Source: Micromonospora echinospora
GTDB lineage: Bacteria > Actinomycetota > Actinomycetes > Mycobacteriales > Micromonosporaceae
Direction of reading: 5' to 3'
DNA: 64,000 nucleotides
Assembly (NCBI RefSeq): GCF_014203425.1
Contig: NZ_JACHJC010000001.1
Location: 4,986,001-5,050,000 of the forward strand
The position numbers and the translations under genes were made by a program. The notes beneath the pieces were generated by a model. That model had not been told where the DNA came from. It saw only the letters and a list, made by a program, of their open reading frames with translations, and ran no database searches. Below, one piece after another: positions 17,741 through 27,065 of this stretch. Positions within the stretch are counted from its first letter, which is position 1. The number at the start of each line of letters is the position of its first letter.

Positions 17741-19954
17741 TCACCCGATCGCCGGGTCGGCGGGTTGTCGGGGCGCGACGAGCCGGGGCGGCCAGTTCCG
17801 GACCCGGGACGGATCGGCCCGGTGCAGGACGGACAGCCGCTCCCCCACCGACAGCGCGCGCGACAGTCCCCCACGCACCTCGTACCCGGCGGTGACGAAC
17901 TTGGACAGGTAGTGGATGCCGACGCTGATCACGACCAGACCGAAGACGTACGCGTCGCGGTCGTGCAGGAAGCCGACCTGCAGACCGGCCGCGATGACGC
18001 AGATGACCGCCGCGTACAGCAGCATGGACCACCACCACTGTTCGAAGCCCCGCGCCACCCCGTCGCCGGCGGGCGGCACTGTCGACAGTCCGCTGGCCTC
18101 CCCGGCCCGCAGGATCCGCCGGCTGAGCAGCAGGAGCAGGAGATTCGTGACGGAGACAGCCACCGCCCCGGCCGCGCAGCCCCACGCCCACAGGGCGGGT
18201 TTCCAGAACACCGACAGCAGCACGGTCGGCAACGCGACGACGCACATCGCCCGCACCGCGACCTCCGTGCAGCGGGCCAGGGCGCCGGGAATGTGCCGCG
18301 CGGTGAGCCGCGCCAGCACGCTCTGGTAGTACTTCGCCCCGACCAGCGCCTGGCCGAACCCGATGATCACGGCCGCTCTCAGGTCGGCCGGAGGCAGCGG
18401 CTTGGCCGAGAAGGTCAGCACGTCGTCGACCTTCCACAGGGCCGTCTTGGCGCAGATGAACCACCAGCAGGCGGTGGCGACAAGCGCGAACCCCATCAGG
18501 TACGTGTCGTGCGTGACCTTCGCCGCCCGGGCCACCCGGAACTGTCTGTACTGCGTCCGGACCTCCCGGGAGGCGGGCGCGAGCCGGGCGACCCAGCGTC
18601 GCAGTGCCGACCGGCTGGTCTCCGACTCCTGCGCCGCCAGGTCGAAGGTGAGAACCATCAGCCGGTGCAGGTCGTCGAACCGGAACGGCCGGTCCGGCAG
18701 GAGCAGCAACCGGTCCTTCGGCTGCTCCTCGATGAAGTCGTCGAGCATCCGGGCGATGGTGGGACTTATCGCGTAGACGCGGTCCGGCACGCGCCCGTCG
18801 CGCGCGGCGCTGCCGACCATCACCTGGATGAGGATGATTCCCAACGAGTAGACGTCGGCCACCTCAGACTGGCCGCGGTTCTTCACCTCGGGCGCGATGT
18901 AGACGGCGTCGTCGTGCTCGGCGATGCCGACCTGGCGGCTGTACAGGTGGTTGACACCGAGATCGATGAAGTGGACCCGGCCGTCGGACAGGATGATGTT
19001 CCCGGGCGACAGGTCCAGGTGCTGTCGTTCCCGATGGTTCACGTCGACCGGCTCCGACCGCGCCAGCTTGTGCAGCGCCTCGGCGAGTAGAAGCCCGACC
19101 TGGCGGGCCTTGGCCACCCGGGCGCCCGGCGACGGCCCGGAACTCTCGAAGGCGATGAGGTGGTCGCCCAGTGTCTCGCCCTCCTGGTAGGGCATGAGCA
19201 CCCACTGGTCGGTCGATGCGAGCGGATGCACGACCACGCTCGGTGTGTTGCCGGCGCCGTACCGGACCGCGTACTCGTCGGTGGCCTGCGCCACCGACGT
19301 CAGCTTGCTCCACGGAAAGAGCACGCACTTGAGTACCAGCTCGGGATGCAGGCCGGACTCGTCAACCGGTTCGAGCGTGGTGGCCTTGAGGATGAACGAG
19401 GTGGTCCCCGCGCGGTGGTACTCCAACGAGTCGAAGTCGATCTCGCGCCACCGGCGCAGGTCGATCTCGGAGATCGGCCGACTCACGCCCGGACGCCCGC
19501 CCGGCCGGTAGAGGGCCCGGATCGCCGCCGACACCGGCGTGGTCCGGAACAGTTCGCGGCAGTAGTCGTCCGAGGCGTCCTGCTTGGCGCGCTCGGGCGG
19601 CTCGAAGCGCCGGTCGAGGAGGGTGACGTTGAGGCAGAGGAAGGCCAGCAGCGCCGCCACCGGCGGGTCGTGGGGATCCGCGGCCTGGCGCAACCGTGCG
19701 AGCGCCGCCTGACAGCCGTCCAGGAAGGCGCCCACCCCGTAGATGGACTCGTGGTCCGCGGCCGTGTCCATCAGGTCGGCGAGGATCTGGTGTGTCGCGG
19801 CCAACCGCGCCTCGGGCGGCGACCCCAGCAGCCGTCCGGTCTCGTCGGCGCTGTTGCGGTCCCGGATCTCGCCGAGCAGAAGCTGCCGTACCGCCTCTAC
19901 CGGCTCGCCGTCAGGTGCGGCGCCCCGTACGTCGTCCGCCACACCGTCAACCAT
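17741..19954 (-). CDS. Membrane-anchored protein kinase-like protein
   Basis: A 737-residue protein. Residues 1-150 are an unrecognised helical domain. A divergent kinase domain spans about 180-430: Lys209 in 'LVLKC', catalytic loop H312-L-D314-L-S-P-G-N319 in place of HRDxKxxN, D331-L-G333 in place of DFG, an intact 'IAPEV' (APE) and 'DVYSLGI'. The C-terminal part has about six hydrophobic segments (near 485-503, 527-545, 568-585, 590-610, 643-662, 670-685). All residues needed for phosphotransfer are present, so activity is plausible. The topology, kinase first and a polytopic region after, differs from PknB-type kinases, which have one membrane helix and an outer sensor. Function is unknown. 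Confidence 0.75.
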   Translation of the reverse strand: MVDGVADDVRGAAPDGEPVEAVRQLLLGEIRDRNSADETGRLLGSPPEARLAATHQILADLMDTAADHESIYGVGAFLDGCQAALARLRQAADPHDPPVAALLAFLCLNVTLLDRRFEPPERAKQDASDDYCRELFRTTPVSAAIRALYRPGGRPGVSRPISEIDLRRWREIDFDSLEYHRAGTTSFILKATTLEPVDESGLHPELVLKCVLFPWSKLTSVAQATDEYAVRYGAGNTPSVVVHPLASTDQWVLMPYQEGETLGDHLIAFESSGPSPGARVAKARQVGLLLAEALHKLARSEPVDVNHRERQHLDLSPGNIILSDGRVHFIDLGVNHLYSRQVGIAEHDDAVYIAPEVKNRGQSEVADVYSLGIILIQVMVGSAARDGRVPDRVYAISPTIARMLDDFIEEQPKDRLLLLPDRPFRFDDLHRLMVLTFDLAAQESETSRSALRRWVARLAPASREVRTQYRQFRVARAAKVTHDTYLMGFALVATACWWFICAKTALWKVDDVLTFSAKPLPPADLRAAVIIGFGQALVGAKYYQSVLARLTARHIPGALARCTEVAVRAMCVVALPTVLLSVFWKPALWAWGCAAGAVAVSVTNLLLLLLSRRILRAGEASGLSTVPPAGDGVARGFEQWWWSMLLYAAVICVIAAGLQVGFLHDRDAYVFGLVVISVGIHYLSKFVTAGYEVRGGLSRALSVGERLSVLHRADPSRVRNWPPRLVAPRQPADPAIG

Positions 19955-20029
19955 AGGCGATCATCAACATGCCGGGGAGTGTCCGAAAGGCGACGGCCGG
20001 CCCCAGGCAGGCAGGCGCGCCGGCCGCCT

Positions 20030-20066
20030 CCCGCCGTCCGCCACCGAGGAGAGGGCGGACGGCGGG
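20030..20066 (-). terminator. Hairpin terminator after the MhpA-like gene
   Basis: A perfect 13-bp stem (CCCGCCGTCCGCC at 20030-20042 with its complement at 20054-20066) and an 11-nt loop. It lies 18 bp past the stop of the MhpA-like gene and upstream of the kinase gene, so it should separate the two transcripts. There is no U-tract, as is common in high-GC actinobacteria. Confidence 0.75.
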
Positions 20067-20083
20067 CGGGACCGGGCTGTCGG

Positions 20084-21778
20084 TCACCGGCTCGGTGCCG
20101 CCGTGACCTCCGGGCTGTCCGGAAGCGGCTCGCCCGCTCCGTCCGGCGGCGCGCCGAGGGCTGCCGACAGCTCCCGTCCGGCCCGCTCGACGCCGCCCTC
20201 CGCCGCCAGGGCGAACACGAAACGGTCCGGGCGCAGCACCACCAGGCCGGCGCGGTGACGCCGGAGCCATCCGTCCAGCACGCCGTCCACGTCCACGACG
20301 TCGACCCGGTCCGGCCGCTCGTCAGCGGACGGGTCCGGCAGGTCGGCGAGCGGCGTGCCGGACGGGTGGACCGCGACGAACCGCACCGGCAGCCCCGGCC
20401 GCCACGCTCCGAGCGGGTTGTCCACGCCGGCGCGGCCGAGCACGGCGAAACCGTCGCCGAGGGCCTCGTCGAGCAGGCGCTCCCCGGGCGCGCCCGGGAC
20501 GAGGACCCGCGGCTGGGGGAACATGGTCCCGACCGCGCCGTCGCGCCGCCCGCCGGCCATCAGGCCCCGCCGGTACGCCGGCACCGGCTTGAACTCGAAG
20601 CGCTCCACGAACCGCCGTACCCGGGGGATCGTCTGGACGGCCCGCAGGGCGGCGTCGCGCAGGGCGGCGGCGACCCGGTTGCGGGCCAGGAAGACGTGCC
20701 CCAGCCGGACGCTCGTCCGCGCCATCTCCACAGTGTGCGGACGCCGCTCGGTCTCGTACGTGTCCAGGACGGCGGCGCCGGCGGCGCCGGACAGCACCAG
20801 GGCCAGCTTCCACGACAGGTTGGCCGCGTCGCGCAGTCCGCTGCACAGGCCCTGACCCATGAACGGCGGCATCTGGTGCGCGGCGTCGCCCAGCAGGAAC
20901 ACCCGTCCCTCCCGCCACCGTTGCGCGATGAGGTGGTGGAAGGTGTAGACCACCGCGCGGGTGACGGTGAACCGGGCCGGGTCGACGTACGGCGAGACGA
21001 GCGCGGCGACGGTCTCGGGCCGCCGCATCTCGTCCTCGGTCTCCCCCGGCCGCAGCATGAACTCCATCCGGTAGCTGCCCCCCGCGCCCGGGGACACGAA
21101 CGCCGGACGCCGCCAGTCGCAGACGAACCGCGTGTCCCCGACCCGTACCGCGTCGGGCGGCACGTCGCCGGAGACCGCCAGCCACGGCTCGGCGTAGCTC
21201 GCCCCGGACAACGGGATCCGGACGGCGGCGCGGGTGGCGCTGCGCGCGCCGTCGCAGCCGAGCACGTACCGGGCGCGGACGGTCCGCCGCTGTCCGGTGG
21301 CCACGTCGGACAGCAGCACGGTGACCCCGTCCTCGTCCTGGGTGAGGCCGACCAGCTCGGTGCCGAGCGAGAGCTGGACGTGCGGGAAACGGTCCAGCCC
21401 GGCGCGCAACGTGTGTTCCAGTCGCGGCTGGTCGAAGAAGCGCAGCGGCGCGTGCCCGTACCCGAAGTCCGTCTCGGACAGCGCCATCCGGGCGAAGACC
21501 CGGCCGGCGCCGTTGACGTACTCGACGAGCGGCGGCGCGATCGTGGAGTCGCGTATCTCGTCGAGCAGGCCGGCCTGCTGGTAGATGCGCATCGCCTCGT
21601 CGTCGCAGGAGAAGGCCCGCGGCTGGCCGTGCGGGGCCGCGCTGCGCTCCACGACGAGCGTGGTGACGCCGCGGGCGCCGAGCAGGTTGGCGGTGAGCGC
21701 GCCCACCGGCCCGCAGCCGATGACGGCGACCTCGACCTCCTGGACCGCCTGACGATCCGGCGACTGAACTGATCCCAT
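20084..21778 (-). CDS. MhpA-like FAD-dependent aromatic monooxygenase
   Basis: A 564-residue class A flavin monooxygenase with 'IGCGPVGAL' near the N-terminus, 'GCDGARSATR' (DG motif) and 'LLGDAAHQMPPFMGQG' (GD motif). The C-terminal thioredoxin-like extension after about residue 400 is typical of the 3-(3-hydroxyphenyl)propionate hydroxylase and polyketide hydroxylase groups. The start at 21778 has AAGGGG 6 bp upstream. Upstream and on the same strand is a large SARP/AAA regulator, which may control it. It could catabolise an arylpropionate or tailor a polyketide; no ring-cleavage dioxygenase or PKS is in the window to decide. Confidence 0.85.
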   Translation of the reverse strand: MGSVQSPDRQAVQEVEVAVIGCGPVGALTANLLGARGVTTLVVERSAAPHGQPRAFSCDDEAMRIYQQAGLLDEIRDSTIAPPLVEYVNGAGRVFARMALSETDFGYGHAPLRFFDQPRLEHTLRAGLDRFPHVQLSLGTELVGLTQDEDGVTVLLSDVATGQRRTVRARYVLGCDGARSATRAAVRIPLSGASYAEPWLAVSGDVPPDAVRVGDTRFVCDWRRPAFVSPGAGGSYRMEFMLRPGETEDEMRRPETVAALVSPYVDPARFTVTRAVVYTFHHLIAQRWREGRVFLLGDAAHQMPPFMGQGLCSGLRDAANLSWKLALVLSGAAGAAVLDTYETERRPHTVEMARTSVRLGHVFLARNRVAAALRDAALRAVQTIPRVRRFVERFEFKPVPAYRRGLMAGGRRDGAVGTMFPQPRVLVPGAPGERLLDEALGDGFAVLGRAGVDNPLGAWRPGLPVRFVAVHPSGTPLADLPDPSADERPDRVDVVDVDGVLDGWLRRHRAGLVVLRPDRFVFALAAEGGVERAGRELSAALGAPPDGAGEPLPDSPEVTAAPSR

Positions 21779-21804
21779 TGTGGTGCCCCTTCGGAACATG
21801 GTCC

Positions 21805-21824
21805 CGGACGGCTCAGGCCGTCCG
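21805..21824 (-). promoter_or_regulatory. Inverted repeat in the leader of the MhpA-like gene
   Basis: CGGACGG-6-CCGTCCG, perfect 7-bp arms, centred about 37 bp before the ATG at 21778. It may be an operator or an mRNA hairpin. The adjacent large regulator is a candidate binder, but this is inference. Confidence 0.4.
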
Positions 21825-21871
21825 ACGCCGACCAGGGCACCAGCCCGGCGTGGAAAGGGTGTGGAGAAGGC

Positions 21872-21889
21872 GTGGAGGTGCGCCTCCAC
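21872..21889 (-). terminator. Hairpin terminator after the SARP-type gene
   Basis: GTGGAGG-4-CCTCCAC, a perfect 7-bp stem with a tetraloop, 5 bp past the stop codon of the SARP-type gene. Without a U-tract its strength is uncertain. Confidence 0.55.
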
Positions 21890-21894
21890 ACCGG

Positions 21895-24800
21895 TCAGAA
21901 GGCCGCGAACCGGTGCAGCAGCAGCGCGGCTCCCTGGTCGGCGGCGATCCGGGCGCCGAGGTCCCACTCCGCGCGGTCGCGGAGCGCGGCCCCGCGGATC
22001 CGGTGCAGCTCCGCGACGAAGACGCGCTCGCCGAACCGGTCCGCCACGGCCAGCCCTTCCGCGGCCAGCGTCGCCGCGGTCTCCGGCCGGCCGGCGGCCA
22101 GGTACGCCTCAGCCATCGCGGCGCACGTGATGGTCCGGGTGGACCGCAGCCCGGGACGGTAGAACTCGTCGGCGGCGGCGCGCATCGCGTCGAGCCGGCC
22201 GTGGTCGCCGCCGAGCGCGGCGGCCCACTCCAGGAAGTACGCGCCGGTCGCCGTCATGTGCGGCAGGCCGGTGGCCCGGCCGATGTCCCGGCACCGGCTT
22301 CCCGCGGCGTCGGCCGCGTCGACGTCGTGTTCCTGCATCGCCAGCCAGGCCGCGTAGAGCGCCGCGTTCGCCCGGCCGTACGGGTCGTCCAGTTCCTCGG
22401 CGAGGGCCTCGGCGTCGGCGATGTCCGCCCGGGCGCCGGCCGGGTCGCCGCGCATCGACCGTACGAGCGCCCGGAAGTTGTGGCAGGCCAGCACCGGACG
22501 GCGGCCCACCTCCCGGCGCAGCAGCGCACGGTCGACGGTACGCAACCGTTCGATCCCGGCGCTGAGCCGCCGCTCGGCCTCGGCCTGGTGGCCGGTGAAG
22601 TAGCCGACCGCGCCGAGCAGGTACTCACCGGCCACGGTAATCAGACCGCTGCCGTCGTCCGCGGATCGCACCAGGCGCCCGGCGAGGTCGGCGCAGATCG
22701 CGAACTCGGCCCGGTTGGCGGCCAGCTCACCCAGCGCCCAGAGCGCGTGCCGGAGGTCGGTGTCCGGCCCGACGAGCGTCAGCAGCTCACGGGCACGGGC
22801 GCAGACCTGGTCGACGGCGTCGCTGCCGACGCCGACAGTCATCTGCAACAGCGACGCGCGGTGCAACTGGACGGTCAGTTCGGTGGACGCCGCGTCGGGC
22901 GAGACCTGGGCGGCCGGGGCCAGCCGGCGCGTGGCGCGTTCGAGGTGGCCGAGCGCGTCCTCGTAGGCGACCCGCCGCGTCGCGTCGTCGGCGGCGCGCA
23001 GCGACCACCGCAGGTGGTCCTCGCCGTGGCCGAGGCCGATCGCCTGACCGTAGTGGCGGGCCAGTTCGGCCGGCGCGACGCCGGCGGTCCGCTCGTACGC
23101 GCTCGCCAGCCGGGCGTGCAGCGCGGCGCGGCGCGGCGGGACCAGCTCGGCGTAGGTGACCTCGGCGATGAGCGGGTGGCGGAAGGTGACGGCGCCCGGC
23201 CCCGCCTCGGTGACCAGGGCGGCCGTGTACGCCGGGGCGAGCGCTTCGGCGAGCGCCGGAGCGGTGGTGTGCAGCGCCGCCGCCATCACCTGCAGGTCCA
23301 GGTCGTGTCCGGCCACGCTGAGCAGGTCGAGGCAGCGGCGGGCGGGCTCGGGCAGCCCGCCGATCCGCAGTCGTACCGTGTCGCGGATGCTCGGTGGCAG
23401 CTCCGCGTCGGCCGCCGGGTCGGTCCGGGCCCGCAGCAGCTCGGTGAGGAAGAACGGGTTCCCTCCGGTACGGGTGACGAGCCGGGCCACCACCGGCTCC
23501 GGCGGCGCCGTCCCGGTCCGGTGCCGGACGAGGTCGGCGACCGAGGAGGCGTCCAGCCCGGCGAGCCGGAGCTGACCGAAGTCCCGCCCGCGGGCCAGTT
23601 CGGCGACTGTGGCCACCAGGGCCGGGTCGTGGTCGTACGGCCGCAGGGTGGCGACCACGAGCGCCCGGGACGTGGACAGGCCGGCGGAGAGGAACCGCAG
23701 CAACAGCAGCGAGTCCGGGTCGGCGGCGTGCAGGTCGTCCAGCACGACCAGCAGACCGCGCCGCAGGGCTGCCGCGTGCACCAGGTCGGACGCCGCCTCG
23801 TACACCTGGAACCGCGCCGTGGGGTCGAGGCCGCCCTCTTCCGCCGGGCCGGGCAGCGACCCGGCGGCGAACCCGCCCAGGCGGCTCGCCGAGCCGGTGG
23901 CGCCGACGTCCGGCATGGCCGCGAGCGCGCGTACCACCTGGTTCCACAGCCAGAACGGCGGCGCCTGCCCGACGTCCGGACAGCGACCCCGGACGACCGG
24001 CACGCCGTCCGTGGCGGCCTGGGCGCCGAGCGCGGCGGCGAGGCTGGTCTTGCCGATGCCCGCCTCCCCCACCAGGGCCAGGACCCGCCCGCCGCGCCCG
24101 GTGGCCGCGTCGAGCGTCTCCCGCAGCCGCGCCAACTCGGCGCCGCGCCCCACGAGCGGGTCCGCGCGCCGGTCCGGCGACCCGCCGCCCGCGGCCGGGC
24201 CCGGTTCGGCACGGGCCGGCCGGGCCCCGGCCGTCCGCACGACCTGCCGGCCGGCCGCCGCCGGGGCTCCGGGCTGCGCCGGTACGGCCCGTTCCAGGAT
24301 CAGCCGGTGCGCCGCCCGCATCTGTTCACCGGGGTCGAGCCCGTACTCGGCGGCGAGGACCCGGCGTCCCTCGTCGAAGGCCGCGAGCGCCTCGGTCTGC
24401 CGACCGGACCGGTACAGCGCCAGCATCAACTGCGCGCGGGCCCCCTCGCGCAGCGGATTCGCCGACACGAAGCGGCGCAGTTCCGCCAGCAGCGGCGCGT
24501 GCCGGCCCGCCGCGACGGCAGCTGTCAACCGGCCCTCCTCGGCGGTGAGCCGCAGTTCGGCCAGCCGCGCCACCTCCGGACGCACCGCGTTCAGCTCGCC
24601 GACGCCGGCGAGCGGCTCGCCACGCCACAGCGCCAGCGCCTCGGCGTACGTCCGCTCGGCGGCCGCCGGATTCCCGGCCGCGAGCGTGTCCGCCGCCTGG
24701 TCCACCAGGTGTCCGAATCGGATCGCGTCGACGGCCTCGGCCTCCACCCGCAGCTCGTACCCCCGGGGGCGGCTGCGCAGGACGCGCGCCGGCTCGCGGT

Positions 24801-25035
24801 GGGACCGCTCGGGCTCCACAGCCCGGCGCAGTCCGGCGACGTAGGTGCGCAGCGTCGTGTGGGCGCTGGCCGGCGGTCGCCCGTTCCACAGTGCCTCGAC
24901 CAGCCAGTCGGCGGCGACGAACCGGTTCGGCCGCAGCAGGAACAGGGCCAGCAGGGCCCGCTGCTTCGGCCCGCCGAGCGGCACGCCTCGCCCGTCCCGG
25001 TCGAGGCCGGGCGGACCTAGCACCCGGAACCGCAC
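21895..25035 (-). CDS. SARP-family regulator with BTAD and AAA ATPase domains (AfsR-like layout)
   Basis: A 1046-residue regulator. Residues 1-100 are an OmpR-type winged helix ('RALLALFLLRPNRFVAADWL'), about 105-250 the bacterial transcriptional activation domain ('LWRGEPLAG', 'LYRSGRQTEALAAF'), and from about 290 an STAND/AAA ATPase with Walker A GEAGIGKT at 323-330 and Walker B 'LLVVLDDLH'. The rest is a TPR-like helical tail. SARPs activate secondary metabolism or catabolic operons. The GTG start at 25035 is set by a GGGTGA site; an ATG four bases upstream is out of frame. It is encoded just upstream of the MhpA-like monooxygenase on the same strand. Confidence 0.9.
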   Translation of the reverse strand: MRFRVLGPPGLDRDGRGVPLGGPKQRALLALFLLRPNRFVAADWLVEALWNGRPPASAHTTLRTYVAGLRRAVEPERSHREPARVLRSRPRGYELRVEAEAVDAIRFGHLVDQAADTLAAGNPAAAERTYAEALALWRGEPLAGVGELNAVRPEVARLAELRLTAEEGRLTAAVAAGRHAPLLAELRRFVSANPLREGARAQLMLALYRSGRQTEALAAFDEGRRVLAAEYGLDPGEQMRAAHRLILERAVPAQPGAPAAAGRQVVRTAGARPARAEPGPAAGGGSPDRRADPLVGRGAELARLRETLDAATGRGGRVLALVGEAGIGKTSLAAALGAQAATDGVPVVRGRCPDVGQAPPFWLWNQVVRALAAMPDVGATGSASRLGGFAAGSLPGPAEEGGLDPTARFQVYEAASDLVHAAALRRGLLVVLDDLHAADPDSLLLLRFLSAGLSTSRALVVATLRPYDHDPALVATVAELARGRDFGQLRLAGLDASSVADLVRHRTGTAPPEPVVARLVTRTGGNPFFLTELLRARTDPAADAELPPSIRDTVRLRIGGLPEPARRCLDLLSVAGHDLDLQVMAAALHTTAPALAEALAPAYTAALVTEAGPGAVTFRHPLIAEVTYAELVPPRRAALHARLASAYERTAGVAPAELARHYGQAIGLGHGEDHLRWSLRAADDATRRVAYEDALGHLERATRRLAPAAQVSPDAASTELTVQLHRASLLQMTVGVGSDAVDQVCARARELLTLVGPDTDLRHALWALGELAANRAEFAICADLAGRLVRSADDGSGLITVAGEYLLGAVGYFTGHQAEAERRLSAGIERLRTVDRALLRREVGRRPVLACHNFRALVRSMRGDPAGARADIADAEALAEELDDPYGRANAALYAAWLAMQEHDVDAADAAGSRCRDIGRATGLPHMTATGAYFLEWAAALGGDHGRLDAMRAAADEFYRPGLRSTRTITCAAMAEAYLAAGRPETAATLAAEGLAVADRFGERVFVAELHRIRGAALRDRAEWDLGARIAADQGAALLLHRFAAF

Positions 25036-25061
25036 GCATTCACCCTTACGACGACCCCACC

Positions 25062-25103
25062 TGTCCGATGCCGAGTATGGCAGCGGGGACACCACATCGG
25101 ACA
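25062..25103 (-). promoter_or_regulatory. Long inverted repeat upstream of the SARP-type gene
   Basis: TGTCCGATG at 25062-25070 is repeated inverted as CATCGGACA at 25095-25103. The perfect 9-bp half-sites are 33 bp apart centre to centre, near three helical turns, and begin 27 bp before the GTG start. It fits a paired operator for a dimeric or tetrameric regulator; an mRNA hairpin is the alternative. Confidence 0.4.
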
Positions 25104-25290
25104 TCGGCGAACCGGCTCGGGTCCGGCGCGTTCCGCGTGTCGCAGGGCGAACGTGCTGGTGACGGCCCGACGGCCTGGGAGCGGTACCAACCGGGGCCAC
25201 AATTCGGGCCGCCCGGTCGCTACACTCCCCGAAAACGCCCGTAACCCCCCACGGACGGGCGGCGCTGATCCGAATCGAATGGAGACGCCT

Positions 25291-26118
25291 GTGACCCGCG
25301 ACAAGGCGGCACCCCCCGGCATCGACCTCAACGTTCCCAGCGTCGCCCGGGTCTACGACTACTTCCTGGGCGGCAAGGACAACTTCGAGGTCGACCGGAA
25401 GGTCGCCGAGCACGCGCTGCGGATCACGCCGGACGGGCCGGCCGCCGGCCAGGCGAACCGGGCGTTCCTGCGCCGGGTGATCCGGTTCCTGGTGACCGAG
25501 GCGGGCATCGACCAGTTCCTCGACCTCGGCTCGGGGCTGCCCACGCAGGGCAACGTGCACGAGGTCGCCACCGAGCACAACCCGGCGGCCCGGGTGGTCT
25601 ACGTGGACAACGACCCGATCGTGCTGACCCACGGGCGGGCGCTGCTCGCCGCGGAAGGCACCGCGACGGTGATCCAGGCCGACGTCCGGGAACCGCAGGA
25701 GATCCTCAACGACCCGGACGTCCGCCGGTTCCTCGACTTCGACCGGCCGATCGGGTTGCTGCTCTTCGCGATCCTGCACCACCTCGGCGACGACGAGGAT
25801 CCGCGCGCGGTGGCGGCGGAACTGATCGACGCGATGCCGTCCGGCAGCTACGTGGCGATCTCGCACTTCCGCGACCCCGGCGAGCGCGACCCGGAGGGCT
25901 CCCGCAAGGCGCGCGAGGTCGAGCGGGTCTTCAACGAGTCGCTGGGCACCGGCCGCTGGCGTACCGACGAGGAGATCCTCGCCTTCGCCGACGGGCTGAC
26001 GGTGCTGGAGCCGGGGCTGGTGCCGCTGGCCGAGTGGCGTCCGGATCCGGACGCGCTCGCGCCGCAGCAGACCGACACCTACCACACGTTCGTCGGGCTA
26101 CTCGCCCGCAAACCGTAG
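25291..26118 (+). CDS. SAM-dependent methyltransferase (Methyltransf_19/DUF574-type)
   Basis: A 275-residue protein. The start is set at the GTG at 25291, six bases after GGAG; an ATG 12 bp upstream is possible. The N-terminus 'NVPSVARVYDYFLGGKDNF' is the signature of a large actinobacterial methyltransferase group, followed by the SAM-binding 'FLDLGSGLPT' and 'VVYVDNDPIV'. Actinomycetes carry many paralogues with mostly unknown substrates. A TACACT at 25221-25226 is a possible -10. Its 3' end overlaps the opposing nuclease-like gene by 21 bp. No pathway link is visible. Confidence 0.88.
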   Translation: MTRDKAAPPGIDLNVPSVARVYDYFLGGKDNFEVDRKVAEHALRITPDGPAAGQANRAFLRRVIRFLVTEAGIDQFLDLGSGLPTQGNVHEVATEHNPAARVVYVDNDPIVLTHGRALLAAEGTATVIQADVREPQEILNDPDVRRFLDFDRPIGLLLFAILHHLGDDEDPRAVAAELIDAMPSGSYVAISHFRDPGERDPEGSRKAREVERVFNESLGTGRWRTDEEILAFADGLTVLEPGLVPLAEWRPDPDALAPQQTDTYHTFVGLLARKP

Positions 26119-26928
26119 GTCCGTCCCGGTCGCGCCGTCGATCGACACCGTCGCCAGCAGCGCCGGATGGTCGGTCGTCCCGCGCATGTCCACCGGCCGG
26201 TGGCAGCAGATCGTGACGTCGCTCGTCGTCACCATCTGCTGCCGGGCGCCGTCGTCGATCCGCCGGTAGCCCGCCGGCACGCACGATCGCACGTCCGGCG
26301 TGCCGCCGACGCGCAGGTTGAGGTCACCGGCGAGCACTGTCGGCGCGTACCCGCCGTCGCGGCGGATCGCCGGCACCACCGCGCCGACCAGTTGCGCGCA
26401 CTGGGCCAGCGCGACGTCGCCACTGGTGTTCGCCAGATGCGTTGTGCACGCGTGCAGCAGCCCGGCGGCCCGCAGGCAGAGCCAGACCCGCTCCTCGGGG
26501 TCGGCGAAATCCTGCGCCGGGTAGGTGCCGCGGTGCACGGAGGGCCGCGCGTCGCGCGCGTCGAGGCGGGCCACCAACCCGATCCCGTACGGCTGGCCGT
26601 TGTTGCAGTAGGTGGGGGCGGCGTTGGGACGGTCACCGGCGGCCTGGAACGCGGACACCACGGTGCCGCCGGGACGGGCGCCCCGCAGCGCGCGCTCCAG
26701 CGTGTCCACGTCGTCGCGGCAGACCTCGTTGAGCGTGACCAGGTCGGGCCGCTCGGCGGCGATCACGTCGGCGGCCTGGCGGACGGCCCGGCCGGTGTAG
26801 CAGCCGGCCCGGCCGCTGTTGCACAGGTTCATCTGGAGCACCCGCAGCGTCCCCGACCCGGTGTCGCCGAGCGGCGCCGAGCCGGCGGGCAGCCCGGCCA
26901 CGACGAGCAGGCACACCAGCGCCAGCAC
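26098..26928 (-). CDS. Secreted endonuclease/exonuclease/phosphatase-family protein
   Basis: A 276-residue protein with a short hydrophobic export signal from a GTG start ('LALVCLLVVAGLPAGSA'). No in-frame ATG or GTG exists further up before a stop. EEP motifs are present in order: 'LQMNLC', 'LNEVC' (metal Glu), 'HLANT', 'AGDLNLR' and 'TTDHPALL' (catalytic His). Several Cys residues suggest disulfides in the exported form. The family includes DNase I, sphingomyelinases and phosphoinositide phosphatases, so the substrate is open. It follows the ribosomal-protection gene on the same strand after 137 bp. Confidence 0.82.
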   Translation of the reverse strand: MLALVCLLVVAGLPAGSAPLGDTGSGTLRVLQMNLCNSGRAGCYTGRAVRQAADVIAAERPDLVTLNEVCRDDVDTLERALRGARPGGTVVSAFQAAGDRPNAAPTYCNNGQPYGIGLVARLDARDARPSVHRGTYPAQDFADPEERVWLCLRAAGLLHACTTHLANTSGDVALAQCAQLVGAVVPAIRRDGGYAPTVLAGDLNLRVGGTPDVRSCVPAGYRRIDDGARQQMVTTSDVTICCHRPVDMRGTTDHPALLATVSIDGATGTDLRFAGE

Positions 26929-27065
26929 CCGGCGGGCACGCCGGGCGGGACGGGTGGCTGGCTGCTGGGACAGCGGGGCTCCGGCGGGTACGGGCGGCGG
27001 CGGGGTGCCGGTGATCCTATCCCCGGAACCGCTCCGGCCGCCGCCCGGTCAGGCGCCCAGGCGGC

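Noticed and set aside
21778..25020. Frame of more than 1000 codons antisense to the SARP-type gene
   Set aside because: Composition is low-complexity Arg/Gly/Pro/Gln and the opposite strand encodes a recognisable BTAD/AAA regulator.
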